Of a DNA stretch of 36,508 bases, positions 1-10,185 are shown piece after piece. The stretch spans positions 1 through 36,508 of the forward strand of contig QMZC01000014.1 of the NCBI GenBank assembly GCA_003662995.1. Direction: 5' to 3'. The notes beneath the pieces are model-generated. The model saw nothing but the letters and a program-made list of their open reading frames with translations. It was not told the DNA's origin and did no database searches. Every line of letters starts with the position of its first letter. Positions within the stretch are counted from its first letter, which is position 1. Source of the DNA: Archaeoglobales archaeon. GTDB taxonomy: Archaea > Halobacteriota > Archaeoglobi > Archaeoglobales > Archaeoglobaceae. The translations under genes and the position numbers were made by a program.

Positions 1-56
1 AATTTTTTATTTTTGTTTTTCCGATTCATTTTCCAGTTCATCATTTAGAAAACTGT

Positions 57-64
57 TTTATAAA
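57..64 (+). promoter_or_regulatory. TATA box of the surface-protein cluster
   Basis: The octamer TTTATAAA is centred about 25 nt before the ATG at 86. Archaeal TATA boxes lie about 25-27 nt before the transcription start, so the transcript probably begins at or next to the start codon (leaderless). No Shine-Dalgarno motif precedes this ATG, which agrees. The rest of bases 1-85 is AT-rich with no gene visible. Confidence 0.6.
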
Positions 65-85
65 CCAAGTATCGATAACCTAAGC

Positions 86-805
86 ATGAGATGGCTCAAG
101 CTGGCGGTAATAGTTACATTTCTGTTGCTAATCCCTGCCAACGCTCAACCGGTTAAAGTGGAATCAATATCAAATTATAACATGATAATCGAGGTTAATG
201 GCGATGTTGTACACGTTAAAAACAACATAACGTTGAAAAATTTAATAAACAAGCCGATAGTTCCGGGAATTGGAGAGATAAGGCTACAAAAAGTTTCCCC
301 TCAAAAAATTGGTTTTATTTCAATCCCTTTTACAAAGGAGGTTAAGCCAGTAAAAGTTGAAAATTTGAAGGGTTATAAGAGTGATGGAGATAAGATTGAG
401 GTTAAGGTTGAGGACAAAAAGGATTATACAATCATACACTACGAAATCTGGTATCCAATTGAGCCGGGTAAAGAATTAACCTTTGTCATTGAATACGATT
501 CGTCGGACTTAATTGAGAAGGGTTTGTTGTTTAAAACGCTCAAAGTTCCAGTTGGTGCTGATTTGGATGTTGAAAGGTTAAAGCTGGAAATTAAATCCGA
601 CTGGAAAATAACCTACACAGACCCTGAAATGTCAAGTTACTGGGAAGCAAGTATTCCTGCTGGTAGTATAGCATTCTTTACTGCTGAACTCTCAATCTTG
701 CCATTGCCCAAAACACCATTTAGCAGTTACATTATGTTCTGGACTGCAATAATCGTTTTGGTTGTTTTGCTGGCATTGGTTGTTAGGAAAAGAGGAAAAA
801 CATAG
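86..805 (+). CDS. Small type I membrane surface protein, unknown family
   Basis: 239 residues. A signal peptide (basic start, hydrophobic core, cleavage near Ala-Gln at about residue 20) is followed by a beta-rich extracellular region of about 190 residues. A single membrane segment at about residues 212-232 ends in a basic tail (RKRGK), so the C-terminus should be cytoplasmic. I recognise no named family. The stop TAG is followed immediately by the ATG of the giant surface protein, so the two are almost certainly cotranscribed and translationally coupled. By position it may be a membrane anchor, partner or assembly factor for that secreted protein, which has no membrane anchor of its own; that role is inference. 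The start is supported by the TATA box 25 nt upstream. Confidence 0.85.
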   Translation: MRWLKLAVIVTFLLLIPANAQPVKVESISNYNMIIEVNGDVVHVKNNITLKNLINKPIVPGIGEIRLQKVSPQKIGFISIPFTKEVKPVKVENLKGYKSDGDKIEVKVEDKKDYTIIHYEIWYPIEPGKELTFVIEYDSSDLIEKGLLFKTLKVPVGADLDVERLKLEIKSDWKITYTDPEMSSYWEASIPAGSIAFFTAELSILPLPKTPFSSYIMFWTAIIVLVVLLALVVRKRGKT

Positions 806-3800
806 ATGCGCATGAGATGCGTGCTAATCTGTTTTGTTTTCATTCTGCTAAATTTTATTGTTATTGCGCACGCTGGAGCTGATGACACGGCAATTAATAC
901 AAGCATAAATAACACAAGCAAGATTAACAACACTGTAAGTGGGGTTGTCAATGAAGCCAATGAAACTAATGAAACTAACGGGATCAATGAAACCAAAATC
1001 ATAACCCTGCAAAAAGATGTTTTCTTTCCGAAAGAAGTGGTTTTGATTGAAACAAACTTCAATCCGGAGAAAGCAGAATTACTGACTCCCATCTTATCGT
1101 ACAACTTGGATTTTGAAGAAATTGATGGTAAGTTCGTTGCTGAATATAATCTAACAAAAAAAATTGTTTTGGGAGAATATACGGTTGTTGTTGATGGCTT
1201 GACAAAGAAATTTGTGGTTGATTCGTATTCGATAGATGCATCTTACAACAACTCAACCATTGTTGGAGACGTAAAAACTTATTTCTCCCATCCAAAAACC
1301 CTGATTTTTGAGATATTCAGGAAAGACAACAAAGAAAAAGACAGGATAGTTAAGGACTGTGTGGATATCGAAAACAATAGCTTTGCAATCCCAATTACAA
1401 AACTGAAGCTTTCTCCGGGAAAATATATTATAACTTTAACTTGTGGAAACGCAAGAAAAGCACTGGAATTTGAGATTGAGGAGTTAAGTGTAAAAATCAT
1501 TTCGGAAGATGAGTACGATATTGGTGAGGAAGTAAGCGTTAAAATCTTGACTTTTCTGGGTGAAGAGTTGGTGAATGCTCAGGTAAACGTTAAAATTAAT
1601 GGAAGCGTTGCATATCCAATCAAAGTCAATAAAACTTACTACTTGAACTTCACAGCTTTAAAGGATGTAGAAATAAGTGTTAAGGCAAAATTTAATGGGG
1701 TTGAGGGAGATGCTACAAAGATTATTAGAGTTAGAAAGGTGTTTACGATAGATGCAAAGCCAATTGTTAAGGGTGACAATGTTAGCATTATTGGCAGCGT
1801 ACTTTTGAATGGCAAATTCACAAATGCAACGATTCGTTATGTGTTAAATGGGCAGGGAAGCGAAATAGCCACTAATGGCAAATTTAAAATCAACTTCACA
1901 AATCTGTGTCGTTCAAACTACACGTTAAATCTAACAGCTATTAAAAAGGTTGGAAGTGTAACACTGAAGGCATTCAAGCAACTTAATTTCACAACACTAA
2001 ACCTAACAAAGTTCAACAAAACAAGCAAACCTGAGATAATTAAATCTGAAATAATCGAAACAATCAAATTAAAAGCTGTTTACTTCCCGGGAGAGGTTGT
2101 TAGAATTAATCTTAAGTATATTCCGTCTGAATTAACCATAACTGATCCAGAGGGTGTGAAACACATCCTCAATCTAACAAAAACTCAAACGGGTTTTGTG
2201 GCTGAGTATCCATTGCTCAAAGGAGTTATACTGGGCGAATACGTATTAACCGTGGACGGATACCAAACAAAGTTCTATGTTGATACTTACACGATCAAAG
2301 CTGAGTACAAAGACTGGGTTATTGAGGGAAGAATTAAAAGCTACTTTACAAAGCCAAACTACGTTGAGTTTGTTTTAAGCAATGAAAGCATGGAGATTGA
2401 AGGTAATGCAACAATAACAAATGGAAAATTCACAATCCCCGTCAATTTGACTGGAAATTGTACTGCAATTTTGGAATGTGGAAATGCAAAACTTGAGTTG
2501 AAGTTTAAGAAGGAATTTAGAGTTATAGGCAAAATCGTAGCTTATGATGCAATTAATAAGTCAATAGTTGTGAAGTACAAGTTCAAAAAAGGTATGGCAA
2601 ACCTTGAAGATTTAAAAGTAAGTTTGTTCGTTGAATCATATAAATCTAAACTAAAGAAAATTGGAAGTTTTGGTGATTATAATTTTATAGAAATTAGAAT
2701 TCCAGCTTCAAAAGACATTATTGAGAAATTTGGATTTCCTTTAGATGTTTTAAACACAAAAACGACGGTTAAAAAGCTTAGGAACGATTTAATCAGACTA
2801 GAGCTAAACAACAAACTCAATGTCTGGTATCGTTTTAGTGTGAAAATACCTGAAGGATATAAAGTTAAGGAAATAGTTGGGGATGATTGTAGAAAAATTG
2901 TGAATTCAATCCATCTTAACAGGACTACAGGCGAAATTGAAGGAGAGTTAAGGTGGTATGTTGAAGATAACACTTTATATTTTTACGACGATCCAATATG
3001 GGGTTACAACATCACTCTTCAGCCCCCACAACCCAATAGATCCATCGCAATCGAACTTGCTTACTCTGGAGCTTACTCTGGAAGTGGTCAAATTTCAGCT
3101 ATTGTTTTTCCCTACTCTCAAGACGATGATGATGCAACAATTACAATCCACGATCACGCTGGCAGAACAGAAGATAACGATTATGGAAACGATATCGACA
3201 TAGACGCTGGATCTAAAATAGCAATCAGATACAGCAACAGACAATATGGCAATCCTTATTCTGCAGGATCTCTCGGAAATGGCAACATCAACCATATAAA
3301 TAGAACGGATGTACAGCTTAACAACGTACCTAACGGGGAGCTTGAAAGTGTAATCATTACTAAAATGCAGACACCTCTATGGGGACAGAGGCAGGTAAAC
3401 ATAACCCAGAAAGTGATAATCAGAAATAACAACAGATGGTTTGCGACCGTTTACTACATAGAAAACGTTGGAAGTCAAACTCTTACCAATCTAAGATTTT
3501 TCCAAGGAATGGATTGGAACTTTCGAGGAAGCTTTACTAACGATAACTCGTATTACGATTCCAACACCGATATTGTCTATGGATATGATGTCAATGCACC
3601 ACCAAGCGATATCCAATACGGTGGTTTCGGCTCTGTATATCAGAGTTCCCAGCACGATGTTGGATATTACTATACGATCTGGCAAAGGATCGCTTCAAAT
3701 TCACTTACCAACTCAAACAGCTATAGTGGGGATGCAGGAACTGCCCTTGCATGGGATAAAACTACATTAAATCCTAGAGAAAAATGGGTAATCCCAATTA

Positions 3801-6800
3801 TATGGGCTCTTGGGTTTGATTTCAATGACATGGTAAGTAACATAAATGCAGGAAAATCAGAACTATACGACGCTGGCATACTCTCAATCGACTCACCAGA
3901 AAACAATTCAAACTACAATCCAGCAACTGCAGGAGTTGTGTACTTCAATGCCACAGTTGCACTGTTTGGAATTGTTGATCTTGATAATCTTCAGGTAATA
4001 TTCAACGTGACCAAAGAAGGTGGGGGGTACAGCTATCAGAATTCGACCACAGTCAACCTTTCCATCCCATATTCAGAAACTGTAAAGGTGTCTTTTCCGC
4101 TCAACCTCTCAACACTTAGCTATGGAAAGTACAAAGTCAGTTTTAGAACTAATTTGTCCAACGATCAAAATACATCAAACGATGAGGCATGGATATACAT
4201 CAACATAGTTTCTTTCACAGTTGAGCCGGATCAGTCTGCTACATCAAATCCAGGAAGTGAAGTTTTTTATAATCTTTCTGCCCAAAACTATGGTTCTTCT
4301 GGAAGATTTGACGTTAATATTACTCAATCAACCAAAGGCTGGACCACAAGGCTTTATGAAAGTGGCTTGATTATTGCTGAAGATACTGATGGTGATGGAA
4401 CTTGGGATTACATAAATTCGAGTTACGACACAAACTCAAATAACCTACCCGATATATTCATTCCATACGGCAGTAGCAATATAACCATTTCAAAGGTAAT
4501 ACCCTCTTCAGCATTACTGGGTGAGACGGATTTTACAACACTTGATTTTGTAAATGTATCGATACATGATGATGTTACGTTAACAACAAAAACACCTGAA
4601 CCCCCTACGGTTCAGAAGACGTTTTACCTGCATAATACACTCACACTAAATACGACCAAGCCAAATTTGGTAAGTAGTTATACCCAAATCTCTCCAAATT
4701 CGTTACAATCATGGCAGCAAATCCCAAAGTTTGCCGATGACTTTAATGTGGTTGGGGAAATTAGGATCCCCCTCTGGTTATCTTCTTCTACCTCCGCAAC
4801 CCACACAGTCGCAGTCTCTCTACTTTATACAAACGGATTAACCTCTTATGTTTTGGGCAGCCAGACAAAAATATTAAGTCTAACAACGATTCCCACCCTC
4901 GAAACGTTCAATATTACACTGTCTTCCCAGCAAACAATTCCAAGAGATAATTACTTCATTTTGAGAATTGAAAATTCCAAAACTACTGCAACATTAAATG
5001 TTTACCATGATTTTACCCATCCATCAAGAATAATCACAAACACCACAACTTACATAAGGGTTTTAAGTGTGGATGAGAACGTTGTGGAATCCAATGCCAC
5101 AATTATAGCAAATATTACAGATCCAATAGGTTCATACGATATAGTAGAGGCAAAACTAACAGTATATTACCCGAATGGAACGCTCTATATAGACAATGCC
5201 ACAATGAACCTTGTTTCGACTGATTCAAACACTCCTTCCTTATGGAAAATTTACAATTACTCCTTTTATCTTCCAGTCGCAGGAGAATACAATGGAATAG
5301 TTTATGGAATAGAATCAAACGGTGTTAAGTCGAACCTAACGTTTACGGTTACACTTGGCAAAACAATTGTGGGCAGGGTGCTTGAAGATGCATCCCCACT
5401 TGGAATAAACTACAACGAGGATGTTGGAATAAAAAACGTTACAGTTGCTTTGCTCAAAGATGATGGAGATGGAGTTTTAGACTTTGATGATAAAATTGTT
5501 GGATTGAATAAAACAAACGAAAGTGGTTATTACTCTTTTGAGATTGCAAATACCACATCAGTTTACTTTATAGCTGTAGATTCAAAAACTGTTAACACAA
5601 CCCGTGGTTTAAACGCTAACTACAACAGCGGTCATATTTGGGCTGAGCAAACGTATCAAACAGAGTGGAGTGGCAGTGGTTGGGCTGTTGTTAAAAAGTT
5701 TGGAGGACAAGAAGCTACGAAAAGCGATGTATTTGGAGTGGACTTTGAGCATTACATAAAGTTGAATTTAACCAATTATAATGGAGAAAACTTGGACTTT
5801 GGATTCAGCTTTGATGTAATTGTGAATGTAAAAGATGTTAAAGAGAATTTAAAAGCAGTAGGAGAGGTTTTTATTATAAATGCCAGCAGCTCGTGGAAAA
5901 AAGTTTATCTTAGGAATTACTACGAAAATCCTGTCATCGTTTGTACCTACAATTTACCAAGTAGCTCTAATCCGCCAGCGGTGATTAGGATAAAAGATGT
6001 TAATAGTTACAGTTTCGAAATAAAAATACAAAATCCTGGGGACACAACCACTCCAACTTCGTCAGATATTCATTGCATTGTGATGGAAGAAGGAAACTGG
6101 ACGCTATCGGATGGAAGGAAAGTTGAAGCTCATAGAGTTTTGAGCGATGGAACGAATGAGAACAACAACTGGGCTTCAAGTTTGATGGAACAGATAGCCT
6201 ACAACTGGAGCTATACAAACCCAGTCGTTTTAGGGCAGGTTATGAGCTACAACGACTCTAATTGGTCTGTTTTCTGGGCGAGCGATGGAAATAGGCTAAA
6301 TCCACCAGATTCAACAAATTTGTATGTTGGTAAACATGTTGGTGAGGATACAGACACGACAAGAAATCCAGAAATTCTTGGTGTAATAATTGTGGAAGCT
6401 GGGAGCGGTGTGGTAAATGGTATAAAATACGAAGCGTTGCTTGGTTCAAATTCTATAAGAGGTGTGGGAAACAGTCCACCCTATAGCTACACTTTAAACG
6501 ATATGTACTCAATTGGAATAGCAACTCAGAATGCAATGAATGGTGGAAATGGAGGTTGGGCAATTCTTTATGGCTCAAATCCTGTAAGCAACACCATAAA
6601 CTTGGCAATCGATGAAGATACGATAAGAGACTCTGAAAGGAGACATATATCAGAACAGGTAGCTTATTGGGTATTCAACAAATCAGGCATATTAACAGCC
6701 AAAATTGATTCAAACAGATTTTGCCAGGGCTGTCTCAGGCAGTTCATTGTCAATTCAAATGCTATTAGCGGGAAGCAGAGAAGTTACTTTGTCATGCAAA

Positions 6801-8560
6801 CAAGTCCAAACTCACAGGATTCTAATGGAAAGTGGTGGACTGTATTGTTAAATTCATCTCTTGGCTCTCTCAACATAAGAGATGAGGTGGAAATTAACGG
6901 AAGTGTGTTGAATTCAGACATGAGCATCAACAACAGCAATACTGGATTTGTGCATTACAATTATGAAACAACCCAACTTGAGAGTTATTCAACGCAAGTT
7001 GAGAGGGCTGTTGGTGTTGGAAGTGATGGAATCCCATTCAGCGGTGATGAACCAAAGGTAAAAGCGGTTCCCAAACCAGAAATTGAAATATACGGCGATA
7101 GCTTAAATCCAGTAATAGACATTCATGCAAGTAACGTGATAATCAAAAACGTATCAATTTTTGGCAGTAGCTATAACACGTATCCCGGAGCTGTTAAAGT
7201 TGAGAATTCAGCGAGCAACTTTGTAGCTGAAGACGTATTCTTCGGTTTGAGAGCAAATGGCAGTGATCCAAACGACAGCGGTTTAAGAAGGACGGGAGGA
7301 GCAAATCTCTGGATAGAGGGGAACAATGCTACGATAAGACACTCAATTATCGCATTTGCTGAAAGGTACGGTTTGCTTTTCTATACCTCCAATGTTGTTA
7401 GTGGCTTGGTTGAAGAGGTTATAGCTTACAGAAACGCCATAGTTTTTGACGGTGGAGACAACATGGGTGTGGAGAGTGGTGTAAGTAATGTGACTTTCAG
7501 AAAATGCATCTCAGCCAAAGCATCTGCGAATGGAATCGAATCCAACGGTGCCTTAGGAAACATACAAATTCACAACTGTAGCATAGAACACAACAACATT
7601 GGAAATGAGAGTGGTTTTATATCAGAAACAGCTGGTATAAGGATAAATAGTAATAATAGCGTTGTATCAAACTCTTTGATAAGGAACAACGTCATAGGCG
7701 TACTTATTTCAAACAGATTAGACGATACGACAACAAAGCAGTTGTTTAATGTCACGTTAACTAAAAATTCCATATATAACAATTCGAAACTTGGAATAGA
7801 CTTGGCAGATGGTAGTGATTTTGAAATTGCTTTCTCTGGCGATAATGTAACCTTAAACGATGGAATGTTAAACGCATCCCAACCAAATTACGGTGTAGAT
7901 TACCCAGTCATAACCTATGCACAACTGAATGGAAGTAAATTGTACGTTGAAGGGTTTATAGGCAACGAATCTGTTGGAGCATCACAAGTCTTCTCAAACG
8001 CTATAGTTGAGATTTATTTGGTTAAAAATGCAAACGGAGGTGATAACTTAGTTGGGAATAATGTCTCATCGTCTGTTTTAGACAATTACTACGGAGAGGG
8101 TTGGATTTATCTTGGCAACATTACATCTGACAGTAATGGTAGGTTTAGTGGAAGTGTAGATGTGCCAGTCAGCGTTGACTCAAATTCAGTAATAACCGCC
8201 ACAACTACCTTAAATGGAAACACATCAGAGTTCGGACCAAATTATCAGTTCAAACCCTATAGAAACGTTAGCGCATCGATAGAGGTTGTTTGGTTGGAAA
8301 ATCATTACAACGTTATGATAAATGTTACTGCCTATACAAAAACACAGTATGGTGTCACAGCTTACTGGATTGAGCCAGATGGCATGGTTGTTAATTCGAT
8401 GTCAGGTGATTACAATGCAAGTGGTAATAATAGCAATTTATTCTGGTGGAGGTTTGATGTGATACAAGCTGGAGAAACTAAGCACATATATTTGAATTTG
8501 ACCGCCTCAAATGATTGTTCCATTAAAGACGCTTACATCGTAGGTGTAGATCCAAATTGA
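806..8560 (+). CDS. Giant secreted surface protein (2584 aa) with internal duplication and beta-helix
   Basis: Signal peptide at residues 1-24, then a Thr/Asn-rich stretch full of N-glycosylation sequons. A unit at about residues 65-225 is repeated at about 412-565. Both copies carry FP(K/G)E near the start, LGEY(T/V) in the middle, and end in (T/E)CGNA(R/K). Further on come a CARDB-like beta domain (about 1030-1130), a DTDGDG calcium-binding-like loop near 1193 and an SdrD B-like domain with another D-rich loop (about 1515-1595). A Trp/Gly-rich domain occupies about 1685-1955, and right-handed beta-helix repeats of the NosD/pectate-lyase type occupy about 2095-2350. There is no C-terminal membrane segment and no recognisable sorting signal. 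Probable role: cell-surface adhesin, sheath or carbohydrate-binding protein. The domain names come from pattern recognition, not a search. Confidence 0.85.
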   Translation: MRMRCVLICFVFILLNFIVIAHAGADDTAINTSINNTSKINNTVSGVVNEANETNETNGINETKIITLQKDVFFPKEVVLIETNFNPEKAELLTPILSYNLDFEEIDGKFVAEYNLTKKIVLGEYTVVVDGLTKKFVVDSYSIDASYNNSTIVGDVKTYFSHPKTLIFEIFRKDNKEKDRIVKDCVDIENNSFAIPITKLKLSPGKYIITLTCGNARKALEFEIEELSVKIISEDEYDIGEEVSVKILTFLGEELVNAQVNVKINGSVAYPIKVNKTYYLNFTALKDVEISVKAKFNGVEGDATKIIRVRKVFTIDAKPIVKGDNVSIIGSVLLNGKFTNATIRYVLNGQGSEIATNGKFKINFTNLCRSNYTLNLTAIKKVGSVTLKAFKQLNFTTLNLTKFNKTSKPEIIKSEIIETIKLKAVYFPGEVVRINLKYIPSELTITDPEGVKHILNLTKTQTGFVAEYPLLKGVILGEYVLTVDGYQTKFYVDTYTIKAEYKDWVIEGRIKSYFTKPNYVEFVLSNESMEIEGNATITNGKFTIPVNLTGNCTAILECGNAKLELKFKKEFRVIGKIVAYDAINKSIVVKYKFKKGMANLEDLKVSLFVESYKSKLKKIGSFGDYNFIEIRIPASKDIIEKFGFPLDVLNTKTTVKKLRNDLIRLELNNKLNVWYRFSVKIPEGYKVKEIVGDDCRKIVNSIHLNRTTGEIEGELRWYVEDNTLYFYDDPIWGYNITLQPPQPNRSIAIELAYSGAYSGSGQISAIVFPYSQDDDDATITIHDHAGRTEDNDYGNDIDIDAGSKIAIRYSNRQYGNPYSAGSLGNGNINHINRTDVQLNNVPNGELESVIITKMQTPLWGQRQVNITQKVIIRNNNRWFATVYYIENVGSQTLTNLRFFQGMDWNFRGSFTNDNSYYDSNTDIVYGYDVNAPPSDIQYGGFGSVYQSSQHDVGYYYTIWQRIASNSLTNSNSYSGDAGTALAWDKTTLNPREKWVIPIIWALGFDFNDMVSNINAGKSELYDAGILSIDSPENNSNYNPATAGVVYFNATVALFGIVDLDNLQVIFNVTKEGGGYSYQNSTTVNLSIPYSETVKVSFPLNLSTLSYGKYKVSFRTNLSNDQNTSNDEAWIYINIVSFTVEPDQSATSNPGSEVFYNLSAQNYGSSGRFDVNITQSTKGWTTRLYESGLIIAEDTDGDGTWDYINSSYDTNSNNLPDIFIPYGSSNITISKVIPSSALLGETDFTTLDFVNVSIHDDVTLTTKTPEPPTVQKTFYLHNTLTLNTTKPNLVSSYTQISPNSLQSWQQIPKFADDFNVVGEIRIPLWLSSSTSATHTVAVSLLYTNGLTSYVLGSQTKILSLTTIPTLETFNITLSSQQTIPRDNYFILRIENSKTTATLNVYHDFTHPSRIITNTTTYIRVLSVDENVVESNATIIANITDPIGSYDIVEAKLTVYYPNGTLYIDNATMNLVSTDSNTPSLWKIYNYSFYLPVAGEYNGIVYGIESNGVKSNLTFTVTLGKTIVGRVLEDASPLGINYNEDVGIKNVTVALLKDDGDGVLDFDDKIVGLNKTNESGYYSFEIANTTSVYFIAVDSKTVNTTRGLNANYNSGHIWAEQTYQTEWSGSGWAVVKKFGGQEATKSDVFGVDFEHYIKLNLTNYNGENLDFGFSFDVIVNVKDVKENLKAVGEVFIINASSSWKKVYLRNYYENPVIVCTYNLPSSSNPPAVIRIKDVNSYSFEIKIQNPGDTTTPTSSDIHCIVMEEGNWTLSDGRKVEAHRVLSDGTNENNNWASSLMEQIAYNWSYTNPVVLGQVMSYNDSNWSVFWASDGNRLNPPDSTNLYVGKHVGEDTDTTRNPEILGVIIVEAGSGVVNGIKYEALLGSNSIRGVGNSPPYSYTLNDMYSIGIATQNAMNGGNGGWAILYGSNPVSNTINLAIDEDTIRDSERRHISEQVAYWVFNKSGILTAKIDSNRFCQGCLRQFIVNSNAISGKQRSYFVMQTSPNSQDSNGKWWTVLLNSSLGSLNIRDEVEINGSVLNSDMSINNSNTGFVHYNYETTQLESYSTQVERAVGVGSDGIPFSGDEPKVKAVPKPEIEIYGDSLNPVIDIHASNVIIKNVSIFGSSYNTYPGAVKVENSASNFVAEDVFFGLRANGSDPNDSGLRRTGGANLWIEGNNATIRHSIIAFAERYGLLFYTSNVVSGLVEEVIAYRNAIVFDGGDNMGVESGVSNVTFRKCISAKASANGIESNGALGNIQIHNCSIEHNNIGNESGFISETAGIRINSNNSVVSNSLIRNNVIGVLISNRLDDTTTKQLFNVTLTKNSIYNNSKLGIDLADGSDFEIAFSGDNVTLNDGMLNASQPNYGVDYPVITYAQLNGSKLYVEGFIGNESVGASQVFSNAIVEIYLVKNANGGDNLVGNNVSSSVLDNYYGEGWIYLGNITSDSNGRFSGSVDVPVSVDSNSVITATTTLNGNTSEFGPNYQFKPYRNVSASIEVVWLENHYNVMINVTAYTKTQYGVTAYWIEPDGMVVNSMSGDYNASGNNSNLFWWRFDVIQAGETKHIYLNLTASNDCSIKDAYIVGVDPN

Positions 8561-8618
8561 TTCCGATAGACTTCAATCTAGCTAATTTGCGTTGTGAAAT
8601 TACATCTTTGGAGGCAAA

Positions 8619-8670
8619 GTTTATTAGTTTGAAAAATCTTCTAAGTATTAACTCAATCTAAGGTGTTGGG
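8619..8670 (+). promoter_or_regulatory. Promoter and ribosome binding site for the 503-aa protein
   Basis: An AT-rich GTTTATTAG at about 8620-8628 can serve as a TATA box, giving a short leader of about 20-25 nt. AGGTG at 8661-8665 lies five bases before the ATG at 8671 and matches the archaeal anti-Shine-Dalgarno sequence. This gene may therefore have its own promoter in addition to read-through from the giant gene, which ends 110 nt upstream. Confidence 0.45.
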
Positions 8671-10182
8671 ATGAGGTTGGTTGTGTTACTCGCTTTACTA
8701 ACTTGTATAACTACAATCTCAAGTGCAGAATGTATTAATGAATATAGATATGCTGTTTTTTATCCCAATGGGACGCAAGTTGTTTTTGAGGACTGGTTTG
8801 CTGGCAATCTAACCAACAATTACCCGCACCAAATTAATAGTATAAACGTTACGTACAGAGACGCAACTGCTTTCATTCCATCCATAAATCCAGGCGAGAG
8901 TAAGGGTTTTAGCAAAACTCTAAAACCTAAGAATTTTAATATAGGTGTTAAAATCTATGCGGAAGGTGACAGAAATGCCTTTTCAATTGTTTATGAGATT
9001 GAAAACTTCTACAACTTTACCGTTTCTATCAACATCTCAATTCCAAAGCCAGATTTTGCAACTTCTTGGGAAAATTGCAGTTTGATTGGAAAAAACTTGG
9101 TTTCAAATTTTTTTCTGCCTCCCAACACCAAATATTTCATCAGAATAAGAGGTTCGGGAAATTATGCAAAGGTTGACGATTCACTAATTGATTTCAGCAT
9201 TCCCTCAAAAGCCAACATAAGTTTTTCAGCTCCGACTGTATTTTCGATCACGAAGGAGTTGGACAATGGAACATGGTATGCAAACTATTCAATAAAAAAC
9301 AAGGCAGAATGTACTTTAAAAATCAACGGAACTACATGGGCTGAGACGGATACTAAGCATAACCTCTTCAATTTTTCCACAATCCTTAATCCAAATGAGA
9401 CGTGGAGTAAAAAAACAAAGTTTGAATCTGAAGTAGTTCCAACTTTCTACATCAAATACGTCGCATTGAATTACACTCAGTGTGATGTTGTTATAAAACC
9501 AGTTTACAAAGTTGGGAATAACTACGTAATTGGTATGGCTAAAGTGTTCGGCACAACATTCAACTTTGGAGCTGTTGCTGGAGGTGTTGGAGGGGTTGGA
9601 CATGGAATACTTGTAACACCCACACCAAAATCAACAAAACCGGCCCAACCGGTTCAACCAACTCAACCAACTCTAACCCCGCCAACCCAGCCAACAAAAC
9701 CAACACCAATACCCACACCACCTATGCCAATTCCAACTCCACCCATAATCATACCAACCAAAATCACCAAAGAGAAGGCAAAAACATACGTTGCATACAC
9801 GTTGCCTGTAGCGTATGCCACAGCAACCTCCCTTATAGTCTCTCCTGTGTTTAGAAGAAGAGGTTTTGTTGTTGACGGTAAATTTTTAGATGCTATTGGA
9901 GACAAAGCAATTCTTTTTAGCAGGTATGCGAGGAGAATGTATACGACATCATCAAATGCCAGACCTTTTGCATATGTTGTTGATTTAAACGTGGAGAGGG
10001 AAATGGTGGAATCCATAGCCATTAGAAACGGGTTGAGTGTTGAAGAAACTGAAAGCATAATCTTGGCTATACAAATGAAAAGACCCTTGTTTATAGCTGA
10101 TGAAAAAGCTGCTGAAGTTGCTAGAAGGTACGGTGTTTTGGCATATACAGTAGAAGATATTATTAAATACTCGTACGTTTAA
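8671..10182 (+). CDS. Surface protein with Pro/Thr linker, one TM segment and cytoplasmic PIN-like domain
   Basis: 503 residues. A signal peptide (about 1-19) is followed by an extracellular beta-rich region with many N-x-S/T sites (about 20-300) and a Gly-rich turn. A Pro/Thr/Gln linker (about 314-362) leads to a membrane segment (about 371-393) ending in FRRRG, which by the positive-inside rule puts the tail in the cytoplasm. The tail (about 398-503) looks like a PIN-type nuclease fold of the DUF3368 kind: an early FVVDGKF strand (Asp402), a GLSVEETES helix (Glu458/459/461), then a LFIADEKAAEVARRYGV-type strand-helix with Asp477. A PIN fold behind a receptor-like ectodomain is unusual. The membrane layout is clear; the PIN assignment is from pattern only and needs a structure-based search. 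Confidence 0.75.
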   Translation: MRLVVLLALLTCITTISSAECINEYRYAVFYPNGTQVVFEDWFAGNLTNNYPHQINSINVTYRDATAFIPSINPGESKGFSKTLKPKNFNIGVKIYAEGDRNAFSIVYEIENFYNFTVSINISIPKPDFATSWENCSLIGKNLVSNFFLPPNTKYFIRIRGSGNYAKVDDSLIDFSIPSKANISFSAPTVFSITKELDNGTWYANYSIKNKAECTLKINGTTWAETDTKHNLFNFSTILNPNETWSKKTKFESEVVPTFYIKYVALNYTQCDVVIKPVYKVGNNYVIGMAKVFGTTFNFGAVAGGVGGVGHGILVTPTPKSTKPAQPVQPTQPTLTPPTQPTKPTPIPTPPMPIPTPPIIIPTKITKEKAKTYVAYTLPVAYATATSLIVSPVFRRRGFVVDGKFLDAIGDKAILFSRYARRMYTTSSNARPFAYVVDLNVEREMVESIAIRNGLSVEETESIILAIQMKRPLFIADEKAAEVARRYGVLAYTVEDIIKYSYV

Positions 10183-10185
10183 CTG

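Noticed and set aside
9663-10058. Minus-strand open frame of 131 codons opposite the Pro/Thr-rich linker
   Set aside because: It is the complement of a Pro/Thr-rich coding stretch, giving an artificial Gly/Val-rich sequence, and it has no promoter or ribosome site.
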